Shown here: positions 16,661 to 18,033 of the stretch, piece by piece
Layout of the letters: every line of letters begins with the position of its first letter
Position numbering within the stretch: position 1 is the stretch's first letter
Assembly: GCA_045631845.1 (NCBI GenBank)
Contig: JAZQVM010000048.1
Coordinates: 1-18,033 of the forward strand
Source of the DNA: CAKSHC01 sp045631845
GTDB lineage: Bacteria > Bacillota > Clostridia > Oscillospirales > UMGS1783
Direction of reading: 5' to 3'
Length of the DNA: 18,033 nucleotides
Position numbers and translations under genes: made by a program
The notes under the pieces: generated by a model
The model's input: only the letters and a program-made list of their open reading frames with translations
What the model was told of the DNA's origin: nothing
Databases searched by the model: none

Positions 16661-16786
16661 TTACTCCTGCCAGGGTCCTGCTTCTTCCATAATGTCAGAC
16701 ATCGTGATTGCCGGATCTGCAGTTACCTGATCCGACAAATCAAAACGCAATACATGCACAGCAGGATTTTCATATTCTTTTCTCAT
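16661..16786 (-). CDS. 41-residue peptide coupled to surface protein gene
   Basis: A small gene of 41 codons plus TAA. The stop of the upstream secreted protein is embedded in its ribosome site (TAAGGAGAATAAGC, then ATG), so translation of the two is tightly coupled. The product begins MRKEYENPAVHVLRFDLSD, continues with a small-residue and Asp-rich middle (VTADPAITMSD) and ends acidic and aromatic (EEAGPWQE). It has no signal peptide, membrane helix or cysteine. Short proteins with the layout Y-E-x-P, then V-x-x-F, then D-x-(V/I)-T are familiar to me from clostridial genomes near secreted proteins, but I know of no assigned function. It could be a precursor peptide, a chaperone or export helper, or a regulatory leader. 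I am confident it is translated, because of the ribosome site and frame, and have no firm function. Confidence 0.65.
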   Translation of the reverse strand: MRKEYENPAVHVLRFDLSDQVTADPAITMSDIMEEAGPWQE

Positions 16787-16797
16787 GCTTATTCTCC

Positions 16798-18033
16798 TTA
16801 TTTGTAAGTATATGTAGCCGTTGTATTTTCAGTCGGAACAATTTTAACTCCGGTCGAAGACTGAATCGAGGGAGTAGAGGTCATGGAGATGGTGTTACCT
16901 TTCAATCTGTCAAAACCATTGACCGTCAGAGCAATCGCCCAGTTCGTATCGGGATTCGTTTTCTTCTCATTCGCATAACTGGCTAACGTGGTCGGATTAA
17001 AGCAATACTTCAATTCTACCGGTTCTTTCTCATCAATCTTCACCAGCAAGCTTGTTTCCAGCTTCATGTCGGCATTGGCCGCATCAGCCAACAGGTCATA
17101 CGCCTCCTTATTGGTAAAGTCAAAGCGGAAACCAAATTTGCAGGTTCCACTCTTAGTGTTGAGCTGTGTAGTAGTGCAATTATAGAAGCGATAGCCGATA
17201 AATTCGGAATCATAGAGCGGCAACTGAGGATTGCCGAGATACAGCTTCAGATTCGTATTATTCTCATCATTCTTGGCGATCTTAATGCCGCCTACGCCAT
17301 CTTTGGAGTCTTTAACTGTGGAAAGCGGAGTAACCGCCGAAATTTTATTCGCTGTTAAAACATAGCCGTTGAGGTCAAGAATAATACCGACTTCGTCTTC
17401 CCATTGATCCACCGTCGCATCGGCCAGCAGGGTAACGATATCGCCAGACTTGGCAGCGTCGAGCGCCGCTTGCAGAGTGGCGTAGCCCTTATCACCAACC
17501 TGTACCTTGGGCTGGAATGCATTGAGTGTCATGTTCATACACTTACCCTGTGCATTTGCTTTAAGTGCGTCTGCATATCGGGCACCGGAACCGCCAATAT
17601 TGTATTGGTTGTTTTCAACCGCATCGGTTGCTCCATGGTGTGAGGAGCCGAGATGGATGCTCATAACAATGTCGTTCGATTCCTCTAAGTTAATATTGGT
17701 CATCTCGAAAGGAATCTTCACCTCATAGGTGTAGGTATTGTTTTCGAATTTAACATTGTAGTTAAATCCTGCTGCCGTCCAGTCCGTTACGGTAGAAGTA
17801 AAGTTTGCCAAAGTTCTACCTTTCAGACTTGCAACCGCTTTCCCGTTGTCATCTCTAAAGCCGATCGTCAATTTGGTATATTGATCTTTTTCACCTACCA
17901 GTACAGGACTGTTATCGGCTCCTTTTTGAGAGAGTAAAACACTCATTTGGGGATAATACTTGTTATCGGTACCAAAAAATTTCGTACCGGCAGTTTCGTG
18001 ATCTAAGGTAACCGCCAGATAGATAAAGTTATT
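16798..18033 (-). CDS. secreted CBM9-like protein, 5' end outside window
   Basis: The frame is open to the right edge of the window, so the N-terminus is missing; 411 residues are visible. Residues 1-172 form most of a CBM9-like domain matching those of the downstream surface protein: NNFIYLAVTLDHE, YYPQMSVLL, TYTYEVKIPF, NNQYNIGGSG and a final MNMTLNAF strand. A segment with GYATLQAALDAAKSGDIVTL and LDLNGYVLTANK (about 179-229) resembles the repeat found in many clostridial surface proteins with beta-helix character. The last 150 residues form a separate region with FGFRFDFTNKEAYDLL that I do not recognise. The protein ends in TYTYK without any anchor, so it is presumably released or held non-covalently. 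It likely has more CBM9-like repeats upstream. The coupled peptide gene follows 11 bases after its stop. Confidence 0.8.
   Translation of the reverse strand, partial: NNFIYLAVTLDHETAGTKFFGTDNKYYPQMSVLLSQKGADNSPVLVGEKDQYTKLTIGFRDDNGKAVASLKGRTLANFTSTVTDWTAAGFNYNVKFENNTYTYEVKIPFEMTNINLEESNDIVMSIHLGSSHHGATDAVENNQYNIGGSGARYADALKANAQGKCMNMTLNAFQPKVQVGDKGYATLQAALDAAKSGDIVTLLADATVDQWEDEVGIILDLNGYVLTANKISAVTPLSTVKDSKDGVGGIKIAKNDENNTNLKLYLGNPQLPLYDSEFIGYRFYNCTTTQLNTKSGTCKFGFRFDFTNKEAYDLLADAANADMKLETSLLVKIDEKEPVELKYCFNPTTLASYANEKKTNPDTNWAIALTVNGFDRLKGNTISMTSTPSIQSSTGVKIVPTENTTATYTYK

Noticed and set aside
1..18033. CRISPR arrays, tRNA or rRNA genes, insertion-sequence transposases
   Set aside because: I saw no regularly spaced direct repeats, no tRNA-like cloverleaf and no transposase motifs apart from the integrase remnant.

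Overview
The window reads as part of a chromosome from an anaerobic, gut-type Gram-positive bacterium of the Clostridia (Oscillospirales/Lachnospirales-like); this is inference. The supporting signs are strong AGGAG-type ribosome sites, mixed base composition of roughly half G+C, a C-terminal NPNTGD + membrane helix + basic tail cell-wall anchor, and remnants of a Tn916-like conjugative element. Every gene I can support lies on the minus strand, so transcription runs from high to low coordinates.

Right part (18033-11934), cell surface: a secreted protein whose 5' end lies outside the window carries a family-9 carbohydrate-binding-module-like (CBM9-like) domain and two further C-terminal regions. 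Its stop codon is followed directly by a tightly coupled 41-residue peptide gene. Next come a GC-rich hairpin region and a 1535-residue protein with a signal peptide, six successive CBM9-like repeats and a wall anchor. A strong hairpin terminator or attenuator (11892-11929) closes this block.

Middle and left part (11848-2028), cytoplasmic enzymes: a short-chain dehydrogenase, a type I dehydroquinase-like Schiff-base enzyme and a PIG3-like quinone oxidoreductase, then a 111-base gap. After it follow a sugar isomerase/epimerase TIM barrel, an AT-rich nucleoside hydrolase, a 5'-truncated GH42-like glycosidase, an UlaG-like metallo-beta-lactamase lactonase, an enolase-superfamily sugar-acid dehydratase, a second short-chain dehydrogenase and a GH3 glycosidase. 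Stop/start overlaps and very short spacers join most of them, and a canonical Rho-independent terminator at 1675-1708 ends the run.

Taken together this looks like a carbohydrate-use locus: surface proteins bind a glycan, a GH3 enzyme (and formerly a GH42-like enzyme) releases the sugar in the cytoplasm, dehydrogenases oxidise it to a lactone, a lactonase opens the ring, and a dehydratase makes a 2-keto-3-deoxy acid. The substrate cannot be read from sequence, and no transporter, kinase, regulator or obvious final aldolase lies inside the window.

Left edge (1-1440): a decayed integrative element consisting of a sigma-70 region-4-like protein and an integrase that has lost its N-terminal part. 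The roughly 620 bases between this remnant and the enzyme operon are non-coding but contain several hairpins, one of them an unexplained two-helix structure.
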